A stretch of 25,377 nt of DNA from CAIQIA01 sp049317465 (GCA_049317465.1 JBMOIF010000031.1:1-25377), one strand, 5' to 3'. Shown: positions 1 through 8,039, counted from the stretch's first letter. Translations and numbers: made by a program. The notes: generated by a model from the letters alone, not told the origin.

Positions 1-53
1 AGCGCACTTCCTTCACACGGAAGGGGTCACTGGTTCGAATCCAGTATCGCCCA
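1..53 (+). tRNA. tRNA-Val (anticodon CAC), 5' part missing
   Basis: The 3' portion of a tRNA is visible. The anticodon stem CTTCC/GGAAG (7-11/19-23) encloses the 7-nt loop TTCACAC, giving anticodon CAC at 14-16, which reads the Val codon GTG. A GGGTC variable loop follows, then the T arm ACTGG-TTCGAAT-CCAGT (29-45), the acceptor strand ATCGCCC (46-52) and discriminator A53. CCA is not encoded. The acceptor 5' strand and most of the D arm lie outside the window. Confidence 0.93.
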
Positions 54-138
54 TCGGAACGATTCAGCCTGCATGCAGCAAATGCCGCGGCTCTGCATCT
101 CGTCTTCAGAAGAATCCCCTAACCTGCGGCCACCGTCC

Positions 139-156
139 GGTCGGCCAGAGCCGGCT
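139..156 (+). terminator. Possible hairpin between tRNA-Val and the RodZ-like gene
   Basis: GGTCGGC (139-145) can pair with GCCGGCT (150-156), with two G-U wobbles, around a CAGA loop. A weakly T-rich stretch and then the TTG start codon at 164 follow. It could terminate the tRNA transcript or mask the start of the next gene. There is no real U-tract, so the call is weak. Confidence 0.25.
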
Positions 157-163
157 TGCTTCC

Positions 164-949
164 TTGAGCGATCCCTCCGCCACCGGCGCTGCCTCAGGAC
201 TGGGCCAACGCCTGCGCCAGGCCCGCCTGGATCGGGGTCTGTCGACCACTGACCTTGCCGCACAGTTGCACATGCGGCCCGAGCAGATCGACGTCCTCGA
301 AACAGGTCATACCGAGCGGTGGCCCGAGCGGGCCTTCGCCATCGCCCAGATGCGACGGCTGGCCACGGCCATCGGCCTCGATGCCGAATCCGTGGTGGCA
401 GACCTGCGTCCGATTCTTGACCAGGTGCAGACCCCCAGTGCCGCCGCCACGGCCGTGATGCGGGCGTCGGCGGCCCGCACCGGCGGGACACCCGTCCAGC
501 GGCAGAGGGTGTTCCGCGCAGCCCCACCATCGCGACGTCCTGCCAGCGCGACGCTCACCTGGATGCTGCTGCCCCTTCTGCTGATGGGCGTCGGTGCGAT
601 CGTGGTCGCCAGCCTCCGGAGCCGCCGCGAGCCTGCTCCAGCCGCCGCTGCCGTCCGCACCCCCGCCCCCCGACGGACACCCATGACCGCGCCGGTGCTG
701 GAGGTGAGCAGCAGCGAACCCGCCTGGCTGACGGTCCGGACGGTCGGTGCCGACACCGTCGTCTTCGACGGCACGTTCCAGGGCCGCCGGTCCTTCCCCC
801 TCGGCACCCAGGGCCTAGAGCTGCGCTCGGGGCGCCCGGATCTGGTGCTGGTGCGCCAGGGAGACAGCCCCGCCCGCGCCCTGGGCCCCATCGACCAGAT
901 CAACTGGGTGGCCTTCAGGCCTGCAGCGGCGACGGCACCGGCTCCCTGA
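164..949 (+). CDS. RodZ-like helix-turn-helix membrane protein
   Basis: This 261-aa protein has the RodZ architecture. A cytoplasmic HTH_25-type domain spans about residues 13-80. A basic and Pro-rich linker leads to one membrane helix at about 131-150, and after an Ala/Pro-rich spacer there is a C-terminal beta-rich domain at about 185-253 resembling DUF4115. In other bacteria RodZ ties MreB to the membrane and supports cell shape; picocyanobacterial members are usually annotated only as HTH proteins, so a role in cell shape is inference. The start is a TTG: no in-frame ATG occurs before residue 37, and the HTH needs the preceding residues. The 3' end overlaps the convergent ppx gene by 35 bp. 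Third codon positions are mostly G/C, which supports this frame over the antisense one. Confidence 0.8.
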   Translation: MSDPSATGAASGLGQRLRQARLDRGLSTTDLAAQLHMRPEQIDVLETGHTERWPERAFAIAQMRRLATAIGLDAESVVADLRPILDQVQTPSAAATAVMRASAARTGGTPVQRQRVFRAAPPSRRPASATLTWMLLPLLLMGVGAIVVASLRSRREPAPAAAAVRTPAPRRTPMTAPVLEVSSSEPAWLTVRTVGADTVVFDGTFQGRRSFPLGTQGLELRSGRPDLVLVRQGDSPARALGPIDQINWVAFRPAAATAPAP

Positions 950-2669
950 CCAGACCCGCCTTCAGCACCACCCCGGCCGCATCCCGCAGCACCGGTGCAC
1001 AGGTCTCCAGGCTCCAGAGCTCCAGGCTCAGATCATCGTCGGGCTCGACAGGCTGAAGCTCGAGGAGCAGCTCTCCCTCCCGGAACGAGGCCTGCAGGGC
1101 CGCGATGGTCGGCTGCGGCCGACGGTCCATGGCCACAGCCAACCGCAGCAGCAGCGACAGACGTTCCACCAGACGCTTCTGGTCACGGTCCAGCAGGATC
1201 CAGCTCTCGTGCCGCTTCTTGGGCAGGCTGCGACGGTGGTAGCGGGCCAGGGAGGCGATCAGCAGCTGCTCCGACTGCGAGTAACCGAGTAGCTCGCCGT
1301 TGCGGATCAGATACCAGGCGTGCTTGTGGTAGCCGCTCATGTTGATGTGCAACCCGCAGCGGTGCAGCAGGGCCGCCGCCCACAGCAGCTCGCGGGCCTC
1401 GGGCGGCGCCTGGTGGAAGGACCCTCGGGTCTGGTCGAAGAGGGCCAGGGCATGGCCGGCGATGCGCTCGCTACGGGGAATGTCGACGGCGAACTTGTGC
1501 GCCTGGTGCAACACCGTGCGCCGACGGATCTCGCTCTGATACGCAAACCGGTCGACGATGAGGCCGTTGCGCAGCATCCAGTCGACGATCAGGCCCTCCC
1601 GCAGGGCCCGTTCGCTGACGGTGAACGACGACGCCCCCAGCTGTTGCATGGCCGCCTGCAGCACCAGCAGGCCGGGCACAAGGATCTCGGAGCGGCGATC
1701 ATTGATGCCGGGCAGCGCCCGGCGCTGGGCCGGCGTCAGGGGCAGCACCCGCTCAATCAGGTCGTCGAGCTGCTGGCGGGTGACGACACGCCCATGCAGC
1801 CGGTCTCCGACCGGCTGGGGCCGCTTGTCCTTCTCGCCACGACCCTCGGGGCGGCTCTCGCCGTCGCCACGGGCCTCGGCCGCCAGCAGGGCCGCGGCTG
1901 CCAGGGCGGTGCCGCTGGTGGCGACCATCAGCGGCTCTTCGCCCGGTTGCAGCCGACGCTGCACCTTGTCGACCGCCGGCTCCAGGGAGCCGAGGATGAA
2001 GGCCCTCAGAAACTCGACCCGCTGGCGGGGCAACGGATCGGTGCGCACGAAGTCCCGCTGCAGCCGCACGGCGCCGACCCGGGTGCTGGTGAGCGCCCTG
2101 GCCTCGCGGGCATCCGCCAGGATCAGTTCGGTGGAGCCGCCGCCGATGTCGAGGATGGTGTGGGGACGGTCGCCGAAGTCCATGCCCGACAGCACCCCCA
2201 GGTAGATCAGCCGCGCCTCCTCGGGGCCACTGATCACCTCCACCGCCAGGGAGAGCTCCTCCCGCAGGCTCGCCAGGAAGGCCAGGCCATTGGGGGCTTC
2301 GCGCATGGCGCTGGTGGCCACGGCCACGATCTGCTCGACGCCGTGGCTGCGGGCCAGTTCGCAGCAATGGCGCAGCACGAGCCGGGTGCGGGCCATCGCC
2401 TCAGCACTGAGGTCACCGGTGTCCGAGTCGCGCTCCCCGAGGCGGGTGGTCGCCTTCTCGGCCAGCAGCACCGAGAAACTGCGCAGGTCCGGATCGATGG
2501 CGGCGATCAGCAGATGGGTGGAGTTGGTGCCGATGTCGATGGCGGCCAGCCGCCTCACGCTGTCACTGCCCGGCGGCCTGATCGCCGGGATCTCCACCTC
2601 GAGATCGATCGATCCCTGCGGTTCAGAGCTCTGCACGACATCCGGGATGGCCGTGGCACACTCTCGCAT
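915..2669 (-). CDS. ppx: Exopolyphosphatase / pppGpp phosphatase (Ppx/GppA family)
   Basis: The 584-aa protein carries both phosphate-binding motifs of the ASKHA-fold Ppx/GppA family: AAIDIGTNSTHLL near residue 45 and DIGGGSTELI near residue 170. The family releases phosphate from polyphosphate or converts pppGpp to ppGpp. A C-terminal HD-like helical domain (about residues 370-540) contains LLHRCGLHINMSGYHKHAWY. Between the two is a charged, low-complexity linker (about residues 265-295) that looks like an insertion. The catalytic domain is preceded by about 40 residues, so the true start could lie somewhat downstream of the ATG at 2669. It is divergent from ubiA with only 15 bp between start codons, and convergent with the RodZ-like gene. 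Family is certain; preference for polyP or pppGpp cannot be told. Confidence 0.92.
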   Translation of the reverse strand: MRECATAIPDVVQSSEPQGSIDLEVEIPAIRPPGSDSVRRLAAIDIGTNSTHLLIAAIDPDLRSFSVLLAEKATTRLGERDSDTGDLSAEAMARTRLVLRHCCELARSHGVEQIVAVATSAMREAPNGLAFLASLREELSLAVEVISGPEEARLIYLGVLSGMDFGDRPHTILDIGGGSTELILADAREARALTSTRVGAVRLQRDFVRTDPLPRQRVEFLRAFILGSLEPAVDKVQRRLQPGEEPLMVATSGTALAAAALLAAEARGDGESRPEGRGEKDKRPQPVGDRLHGRVVTRQQLDDLIERVLPLTPAQRRALPGINDRRSEILVPGLLVLQAAMQQLGASSFTVSERALREGLIVDWMLRNGLIVDRFAYQSEIRRRTVLHQAHKFAVDIPRSERIAGHALALFDQTRGSFHQAPPEARELLWAAALLHRCGLHINMSGYHKHAWYLIRNGELLGYSQSEQLLIASLARYHRRSLPKKRHESWILLDRDQKRLVERLSLLLRLAVAMDRRPQPTIAALQASFREGELLLELQPVEPDDDLSLELWSLETCAPVLRDAAGVVLKAGLVREPVPSPLQA

Positions 2670-2684
2670 CGATCCACCGCCAGC

Positions 2685-3593
2685 ATGCCTTCAGCCCCGT
2701 CGACCCCGGCAGCGGCCCGGCCCTGGACCCCCTGGGTGCAGCTGCTGCGTTGGGACCGGCCCACCGGCAGGCTCATCCTGTTGCTGCCCGCCGGCTGGAG
2801 CCTGTGGCTGGCCGACGCCAGCCCCCCCGCGGCGCTGGTGGGCCTGATCCTGCTGGGCGGTCTCGCCGTCAGTGGTGCCGGCTGCATCGCCAACGACCTC
2901 TGGGACCGTCGCATCGACGCAGCGGTGCAACGGACCCGCGACCGCCCCCTGGCCCGCGGGGCGATCGCCCCCGGTCCCGCCGTGGCCCTGCTGCTGATCT
3001 GCCTGGTGCTGGCCCTGCTGGTGGTGCTGGCCCTGCCCGCGGCGGGACGCCCCCTCTGCCTCGGGCTGGCTCTGCTCACCCTGCCGCCGGTGCTGCTGTA
3101 CCCCTCGGCAAAACGCTGGTGCCCCCTCCCCCAGCTGGTGCTGGCCCTCTGCTGGGGATTCGCCGTGCTCATCCCCTGGGCCGCCCTGCGCGGTGACCTG
3201 GCCGGTGGCTGGCCGCTGGTGGGCTGCTGGGGGGCCACGCTGCTCTGGACCTTCGGGTTCGACACCGTCTACGCCATGGCCGACCGGGAGGATGACCGCC
3301 GCCTCGGGGTGCGCAGCAGCGCCCTCACCCTCGGGCCGCGGGTGGTGCCGGTGGTGGCTGGCACTTACGTTCTGGCGTGGCTGCTGCTGCTCTCGGCCGC
3401 CTGGAGAGCGGGGATGGGGGTCTGGTTCTGGCCAGCGGCCCTGCTGGCGGGGCTCGCCCTGGGGCGCGAGAGCCTCCTGCTGGCCCGTCAGGAGGCGGCC
3501 GGCCGGCCGTTGGTGGCCCGGCATTTCAGCCGCCAGGTGCGCATCGGCGCCCTGCTGCTGCTGGCCCTGATCCTGGGGAGAGTCAGCGGATGA
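2685..3593 (+). CDS. ubiA: 4-hydroxybenzoate polyprenyltransferase (UbiA family)
   Basis: This 302-aa integral membrane prenyltransferase has the two Asp-rich Mg-diphosphate motifs of the UbiA family: NDLWDRRID (residues 70-78) and DTVYAMADREDD (193-204), plus YPSAKRW near 139-145. It is expected to attach a long prenyl chain to 4-hydroxybenzoate in the membrane, which in cyanobacteria feeds plastoquinone biosynthesis. About eight to nine hydrophobic helices are visible. The start is the ATG at 2685; the open frame extends far upstream, but that part is only the antisense shadow of ppx. The stop overlaps the next ATG as ATGA (3590-3593), indicating translational coupling with the LD-carboxypeptidase. 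Homogentisate prenyltransferases belong to the same superfamily, but these motifs fit UbiA better. Confidence 0.92.
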   Translation: MPSAPSTPAAARPWTPWVQLLRWDRPTGRLILLLPAGWSLWLADASPPAALVGLILLGGLAVSGAGCIANDLWDRRIDAAVQRTRDRPLARGAIAPGPAVALLLICLVLALLVVLALPAAGRPLCLGLALLTLPPVLLYPSAKRWCPLPQLVLALCWGFAVLIPWAALRGDLAGGWPLVGCWGATLLWTFGFDTVYAMADREDDRRLGVRSSALTLGPRVVPVVAGTYVLAWLLLLSAAWRAGMGVWFWPAALLAGLALGRESLLLARQEAAGRPLVARHFSRQVRIGALLLLALILGRVSG

Positions 3594-4477
3594 CCGCAGT
3601 CCTCACGCCATTGCCGCCGCCTCTGCAACGGGGGGACCGGGTCCGCCTGGTGGCCGCCAGCTCGGCCCTCGGTGACGGGCAGCGGCTGCAGACCGGCATC
3701 CAGCTGCTGCAGTCATGGGGCCTGGAGGTGGACCAGCCCTTTGCCGCCGACCGGCGCTGGGGCTACCTGGCCGGGCGCGACGACGAGCGGCTGGCCGACT
3801 GCGCCCCGGCTCCGCTGTTGGCCTGCGTGCGCGGCGGCTGGGGCGCAGCCCGCCTGCTCGAGCGGGGCTGGTCGCCGCCCCCGGGGTGGCTGCTGGGCTT
3901 CTCTGACGTCACCAGCCTGCTCTGGGCGATGCAGGCGGCCGGCCGGGGCGGGGCCATCCATGGCCCCCTGCTGACGACCCTCGCCAACGAACCGGACTGG
4001 AGCCGCGAACGCCTGCGTCAGCTGCTGTTCGGCGAACCCCTGCCCCCCCTGAGGGGGACCTCCTGGCAGCCCGGGGTTGCCGAGGGGCCGCTCCTGGTGG
4101 CCAATCTCACGGTGGCCACCCATCTGCTCGGCACCCCCTGGTGCCCCCGCCTGCGGGGAGCGGTTCTGCTGCTCGAGGACGTGGGTGAAGCTCCCTACCG
4201 CATCGACCGGATGCTGACCCACTGGCGCCTGGCCGGGGGGTTGCAGCAGCTGGCGGGGCTGGCCTTCGGCAGCTTCGAGGGCTGCGGCCCCGCCGCCGAT
4301 GACGACCGTCCAGGGTTCGAGCTGGAGGAGGTGCTGCGCGAACGCGTCGCCGACCTGGGAGTGCCGGTGCTGACCGATCTGCCCGTGGGTCACGGGGCGG
4401 TCAACGCAGCCCTCCCCCTTGGGGTGACCTGCCGTCTGGACGGCCACCGCGGGCTGCTGGAGCTGCGGCCCGCCTAG
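3590..4477 (+). CDS. ldcA: LD-carboxypeptidase (peptidase family S66)
   Basis: The 295-aa product matches family S66, which removes the terminal D-Ala from murein tetrapeptides during peptidoglycan recycling. The expected Ser-Glu-His triad can be placed: Ser105 in GFSDVTS, Glu196 in LLLEDVGE and His268 in VGHGA. The N-terminal PxxGDxVxLVAAS pattern (about residues 11-25) is also typical. No signal peptide is seen, so it should be cytoplasmic. It starts in an ATGA overlap with ubiA, although the two functions are unrelated. Its TAG stop shares the palindrome CTAG (4474-4477) with the TAG of ispD on the other strand. Related S66 enzymes include microcin C self-immunity proteins, but nothing nearby suggests that role. 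Confidence 0.9.
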   Translation: MTAVLTPLPPPLQRGDRVRLVAASSALGDGQRLQTGIQLLQSWGLEVDQPFAADRRWGYLAGRDDERLADCAPAPLLACVRGGWGAARLLERGWSPPPGWLLGFSDVTSLLWAMQAAGRGGAIHGPLLTTLANEPDWSRERLRQLLFGEPLPPLRGTSWQPGVAEGPLLVANLTVATHLLGTPWCPRLRGAVLLLEDVGEAPYRIDRMLTHWRLAGGLQQLAGLAFGSFEGCGPAADDDRPGFELEEVLRERVADLGVPVLTDLPVGHGAVNAALPLGVTCRLDGHRGLLELRPA

Positions 4478-5190
4478 TCCGCGGCCCCCTGCCGCCGTCG
4501 CAGCAGGGCCGCGGCCAGTTCAAGGTCGAGGGGAGCGGTGACCTTGAGGTTGCCCGGACCGGCGTCAAGCACCCGCACCGGCAGACCCAGCCGCTCGAAC
4601 AGCGCCGCATCATCGGTGACCTCCCAGCCGGCCTCCCGGGCCTGCCGGTGCGCCCGCCGCAGCTCGGCGACCGGGAACCCCTGGGGCGTCTGGGCCGCCC
4701 AGAGGCTGGCACGGTCGGGGGTGGCGCGGATGCGTCCATCCCCGTCGACCTGCTTGATCGTGTCGGTGACGGGCGTGGCGGCAATGAGGGCCACGCCATC
4801 GCGGTGCAGGGCGGCGGCACAACGCTCGAACAGGTCACTCCCCGCCAGGCAGCGGGCACCGTCATGGATCAGCACCTGGTCGGCCCCGTCGGGCAGGGCC
4901 TCCAATCCCCGGGCCACCGACTCCTGGCGCGTGTCGCCGCCCTGGATCCAGGCCACCGGCACCCGGGGCTGCAGCGGCTCAAGCAGCGCCAGGATCTCGG
5001 CCCGGTCAACCTCCTGACCCACCAGCCCCAGCCAGGCCAGGGAAGGGGCCGCCAGGGCCGCCTCCAGGGTCCAGGCCAGCAGCGGCCGTCCCGCCAGAGG
5101 CAGCAGCAGCTTGTTGCGGTCATGGCCCATGCGGCGGCCGCGACCTGCGGCAACGATCAGCAGATACAAGCGCGTCCGATCCCGATCCAT
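4474..5190 (-). CDS. ispD: 2-C-methyl-D-erythritol 4-phosphate cytidylyltransferase
   Basis: This 238-aa enzyme of the MEP isoprenoid pathway transfers CMP from CTP to methylerythritol phosphate. The nucleotide-binding loop AAGRGRRMG (residues 14-22) and Lys27 are present. So are TRQESVARGL, LIHDGARCL, TPVTDTIKQV, AQTPQGF and EVTDDAALFE, all in family order, and the length is normal. The start is the ATG at 5190, followed closely by the conserved loop. It is divergent from the glycosyltransferase gene (28 bp apart) and convergent with ldcA by a 4-bp stop overlap. Isoprenoid precursors from this pathway would feed the prenyl chains used by UbiA and by CtaB in the same window. Confidence 0.95.
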   Translation of the reverse strand: MDRDRTRLYLLIVAAGRGRRMGHDRNKLLLPLAGRPLLAWTLEAALAAPSLAWLGLVGQEVDRAEILALLEPLQPRVPVAWIQGGDTRQESVARGLEALPDGADQVLIHDGARCLAGSDLFERCAAALHRDGVALIAATPVTDTIKQVDGDGRIRATPDRASLWAAQTPQGFPVAELRRAHRQAREAGWEVTDDAALFERLGLPVRVLDAGPGNLKVTAPLDLELAAALLRRRQGAAD

Positions 5191-5218
5191 ACAATTCGAC
5201 CATCACGGCCCCGTCACC

Positions 5219-5944
5219 ATGCGCCTCCTGTTGCTGAGCCCGGGTGGCCCCCAGGAGCAGCTGGCGTTCCTGCCGGCGGCGGCCACCGCCGCCAGCCGTC
5301 TGGCCACCACGCTGCAGGTGGCCTGTGCCCCTGCGGCCGCCCCGGTCTGGTCCCTGCTGCCGGCGGTCGAGAAGGTGCTGCCCTTCGACTTCGACGGCCG
5401 CCCCAGCCTGGCGGACTGGACCAACCTTCTCGGGGCGGTGCGCGAACCCGACTTTCAGGCCTGCCTCAACCGCGGCAGCGGCTGGCAGCTCGATCTGCTG
5501 CTCAGCCTCAGTCACATCCCCGTGCGGGTGGCGCGGGGGGGCTGGTCGACCACCAGCCGTGTCGGCCCCGATGCCGACCCGGACGCCATGCTGGCGGCCC
5601 TCGGCCTGGACCCGGTGCCGGCCGACTTCCGGCTGACCCTGCCGGCCGAGGCCCTGGCGGCGGCAGTCGAGCGGCAGCCCCCCGGCGACGGACCTCTGCT
5701 GGTGCTCACCGCCGATGGCGCCTCCCTCGAGCCTTCGCTGCGTCAGCGCCTGCCGCAGGTGCGGATGGAACGGCTGCGGCCGGGTTCACCCCTGGTCCAG
5801 GCCGCCCAGCTGGCCTGTGCCGACGTGCTGGTGAGCGGCGACCCCTGGGCCAACCGCCTGGCCGATCTGACGGGGGTGACCCGGGTGGCGGTGGCTCCCG
5901 GGGATGGCCCCGATGCCGTGCTGAAGGCCCTGGGACTGCCATGA
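5219..5944 (+). CDS. Glycosyltransferase family 9-like (heptosyltransferase-like) protein
   Basis: The 241-aa product resembles the ADP-heptose:LPS heptosyltransferase (GT9) family. The N-terminus MRLLLLSPGGPQEQLAFLPA is like the family GALGDxL..P opening. A Rossmann-like segment follows with VEKVLPFDF, then DLLLSLSHIPVRVARGG. The C-terminal half contains AAQLACADVLVSGDPWANRLADLTGVTRVA, equivalent to the family's region that marks a protected sugar-donor site. At 241 aa it is about 100 residues shorter than typical heptosyltransferases, and the usual D-x-G-x-x-H segment is not evident, so activity is uncertain. The start is the ATG at 5219; sequence upstream of it is antisense to ispD. It ends 4 bp before the K+ channel gene and is probably cotranscribed with it. 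Confidence 0.65.
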   Translation: MRLLLLSPGGPQEQLAFLPAAATAASRLATTLQVACAPAAAPVWSLLPAVEKVLPFDFDGRPSLADWTNLLGAVREPDFQACLNRGSGWQLDLLLSLSHIPVRVARGGWSTTSRVGPDADPDAMLAALGLDPVPADFRLTLPAEALAAAVERQPPGDGPLLVLTADGASLEPSLRQRLPQVRMERLRPGSPLVQAAQLACADVLVSGDPWANRLADLTGVTRVAVAPGDGPDAVLKALGLP

Positions 5945-5948
5945 GGCG

Positions 5949-7040
5949 ATGCACGCACCCTTTCGGCGTCGTGTTCCCCGATCAGCCAACGGGCTCGCCA
6001 GGGCGCCGCTGGCCCAGTTGGTGGTGCTCATCAACGCCGCCGCCCTGGGCTACCGCCTCACCGAAGGCTGGGACTGGGGCGACTGCTACTGGCAGGTGGC
6101 CATCACCCTCACCACGGTCGGCTACGGCGACCAGCTGGTGGAGACCAGCGGCGGCCGCTGGGTCACGGTGCTGCTGCTGCTGGGAGGCCTCGTGGTGGTG
6201 CAGCAGACCCTGCAATGGCTGCTCACCCTTGAGGAGTCAGGCTATTTCCAGCGTCGCCGCCGCCGCCGCCGGCTGCGGGAGCTGAGTCGCATGCGCGACC
6301 ACGTCATCGTCTGCGGCTACGGCCGCATCGGCCGCGAGATCGCCGAACAGCTGAGCCTCGAACGCATCCCGATGCTGGTGCTCGAGACCGATCCCGAACG
6401 GGTCGAGGCCGCCCGCGAGCGCAGCATTGAGGTGCAGCTGGCCGATGCCACCCTCGATGAGACCCTCGAGGAAGCGGGGATCCACCACTGCCGGGCCCTG
6501 GTGGCCGCCCTGCCCAGCAATGCCGCCAACCTCTACGTGGTGCTCAGCGCCCGGGGCCTCAGCCCCCGCTGCCGGCTGATCGCCCGGGCCGACAGCAGCG
6601 AGGCGGAACGCAAGCTCCGCCAGGCCGGTGCCAACGCTGTGGTCTCGCCCTACATCGCCGGGGGGCGCATCATGGCCGCCACGGCCCTGCGCCCGCTGGC
6701 GCTGAACTTCATGGACCTGCTGGCGGGTTCCGACTGTGAGGTGGACGAGTTCCAGCTCAGCAACCAGCCTGACCGGATGCAGCACCTCGATGGTCGCAGC
6801 CTGGCCGAGCTGGGCCTGGGCCGCCGCAGCGGGGCCACCGTGCTGGCCATCCTGACGCCGAGCACGGACACCTGGAATCCCTACGGCAGCGGCCGCAGTG
6901 AACTGCAGGCGAATCCTGGCGGCCATGTGCTGCTGCACAGCGGCCAGCGGCTGGTGGTGATGGGCAGCAGCAGCCAGCTGCAGGAGTTTGCCCGTCTCCT
7001 CGGCCCGGCCCTCGAGAGCGCCGAAAGCGTGCAGCCCTGA
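5949..7040 (+). CDS. Two-TM potassium channel with RCK (TrkA) domains
   Basis: This 363-aa protein is laid out like MthK. TM1 spans about residues 19-38, followed by a pore helix and the K+ selectivity filter TTVGYGD (55-61), then TM2 at about 71-92. A very basic linker (seven Arg at 102-108) leads to a RCK/TrkA-N Rossmann domain with GYGRIG at 123-128 and an acidic residue in LVLETD near 146. The C-terminal part (about 270-350) fits a TrkA-C domain. Four pore subunits plus a ring of RCK domains would form a ligand-gated channel in the plasma membrane. Met115 (ATG at 6291) sits just before the RCK domain with GGGAG at 6277-6281 upstream, a possible internal start. The assigned start lies 4 bp after the GT9-like gene. 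Confidence 0.9.
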   Translation: MHAPFRRRVPRSANGLARAPLAQLVVLINAAALGYRLTEGWDWGDCYWQVAITLTTVGYGDQLVETSGGRWVTVLLLLGGLVVVQQTLQWLLTLEESGYFQRRRRRRRLRELSRMRDHVIVCGYGRIGREIAEQLSLERIPMLVLETDPERVEAARERSIEVQLADATLDETLEEAGIHHCRALVAALPSNAANLYVVLSARGLSPRCRLIARADSSEAERKLRQAGANAVVSPYIAGGRIMAATALRPLALNFMDLLAGSDCEVDEFQLSNQPDRMQHLDGRSLAELGLGRRSGATVLAILTPSTDTWNPYGSGRSELQANPGGHVLLHSGQRLVVMGSSSQLQEFARLLGPALESAESVQP

Positions 7041-7086
7041 GGGCGTCCGGAGGCCCCGTACGATCCCCGCAGCTTCCGCGACACCC

Positions 7087-7839
7087 ATGACTGCCACCGC
7101 TCCCCTGGCCGGCCGCACGGCCCTGGTGACGGGGGCCAGCCGGGGCATCGGCCGTGCCGTCGCCCTCGAGCTGGCCAGCAGCGGCGCCACGGTGGTGGTG
7201 AACTACGCCAGCTCCGCCGCCGCCGCCGAAGCCGTGGTGGCCGAGATCGCCGCCGGCGGTGGCCAGGCCTATGCCCTCCAGGCCGACGTGAGCCAGGAGG
7301 AGCAGGTGGACGGGCTGGTGACGACGGTGCTGGAGCGCAGCGGCAGCATCGATGTGCTGGTCAACAACGCCGGCATCACCCGCGACGGCCTGCTGATGCG
7401 GCTGAAGACGGAGGACTGGCGGGCCGTGCTGGACCTGAACCTGACCGGTGTGTTCCTCTGCACCCGTGCCGTGACACGGCCGATGCTGAAGCAGAAACGC
7501 GGGCGCATCGTCAACATCACCTCGGTGGTGGGCCTCACGGGCAATGCCGGCCAGACCAACTACGCCGCCGCCAAGGCGGGGGTCGTCGGCTTCACCCTCA
7601 GCACCGCCCGGGAACTGGCCAGCCGTGGCATCACCGTCAACGCCGTCGCCCCGGGCTTCATCGCCACCGATATGACGAGCCACCTCAACGCCGAGGGTCT
7701 GCTCAACGCGATCCCCCTGGGGCGCTACGGCGAACCGGCCGAGGTGGCTGGGGCGGTGCGGTTCCTCGCAGCCGATCCGGCGGCGGCCTACATCACCGGT
7801 CAGGTGCTGCAGGTGGATGGGGGGATGGTGATGGGGTGA
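7087..7839 (+). CDS. fabG: 3-oxoacyl-[acyl-carrier-protein] reductase
   Basis: This classical 250-aa short-chain dehydrogenase catalyses NADPH-dependent reduction of 3-oxoacyl-ACP in fatty acid elongation. The cofactor motif TGASRGIG is at residues 15-22, NNAG at 93-96, and the catalytic set is Asn118, Ser146, Tyr159 and Lys163 (YAAAK). GRYGEPAEVAGAVRFLA and the ending ITGQVLQVDGGM are typical of FabG. The start is the ATG at 7087; residues before it in the open frame have no SDR character. The 3' end overlaps a small convergent ORF by 47 bp. Some SDR paralogs, such as acetoacetyl-CoA reductase PhaB, look alike, but no PHA genes are nearby. Confidence 0.95.
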   Translation: MTATAPLAGRTALVTGASRGIGRAVALELASSGATVVVNYASSAAAAEAVVAEIAAGGGQAYALQADVSQEEQVDGLVTTVLERSGSIDVLVNNAGITRDGLLMRLKTEDWRAVLDLNLTGVFLCTRAVTRPMLKQKRGRIVNITSVVGLTGNAGQTNYAAAKAGVVGFTLSTARELASRGITVNAVAPGFIATDMTSHLNAEGLLNAIPLGRYGEPAEVAGAVRFLAADPAAAYITGQVLQVDGGMVMG

Positions 7840-7984
7840 CGGTCGCCAGTTCCTGACGCAGCAGGCGGATGCGCTGCAACAGTCGCAAACGGCGCCCCCG
7901 GGCCGTGAGTGTCAGGTAAAGGCGCAGGGGCACATAGATCAGGGCCATGGCCAGACCCATCGCCATCACGATCAGGAAGGCCAT
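7793..7984 (-). CDS. Small single-TM protein, unknown function
   Basis: This is a 63-aa ORF with an N-terminal hydrophobic segment (about residues 2-26), then a strongly basic amphipathic stretch (RGRRLRLLQRIRLLRQEL) and a short Pro-rich tail. The pattern suggests a membrane-anchored small protein with a cytoplasmic helix. I do not recognise a named family. Its 3' end overlaps the end of fabG by 47 bp on the opposite strand, which weakens the case, but the part outside fabG contains the membrane helix, and short proteins like this are common in picocyanobacteria. Confidence 0.5.
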   Translation of the reverse strand: MAFLIVMAMGLAMALIYVPLRLYLTLTARGRRLRLLQRIRLLRQELATVTPSPSPHPPAAPDR

Positions 7985-8039
7985 GGCGCCAGAGGCTCTG
8001 CAGGGGTGGTCAGACCCTACCGACCGGCTGCAGGGATCG

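Noticed and set aside
27..530. 167-aa minus-strand frame ending in WAILDSNQ
   Set aside because: Its end is the antisense of tRNA-Val, a common false protein tail, and the rest is antisense to the RodZ-like gene.
1320..2684. Long plus-strand frame upstream of ubiA
   Set aside because: Antisense shadow of ppx with Gln/Gly/Arg-rich low-complexity protein; ubiA similarity begins only at 2685.
4648..6285. 545-aa plus-strand frame
   Set aside because: Gly/Arg/Pro-rich translation across ispD (antisense) and the GT9-like and channel genes in the wrong frame; no domain.
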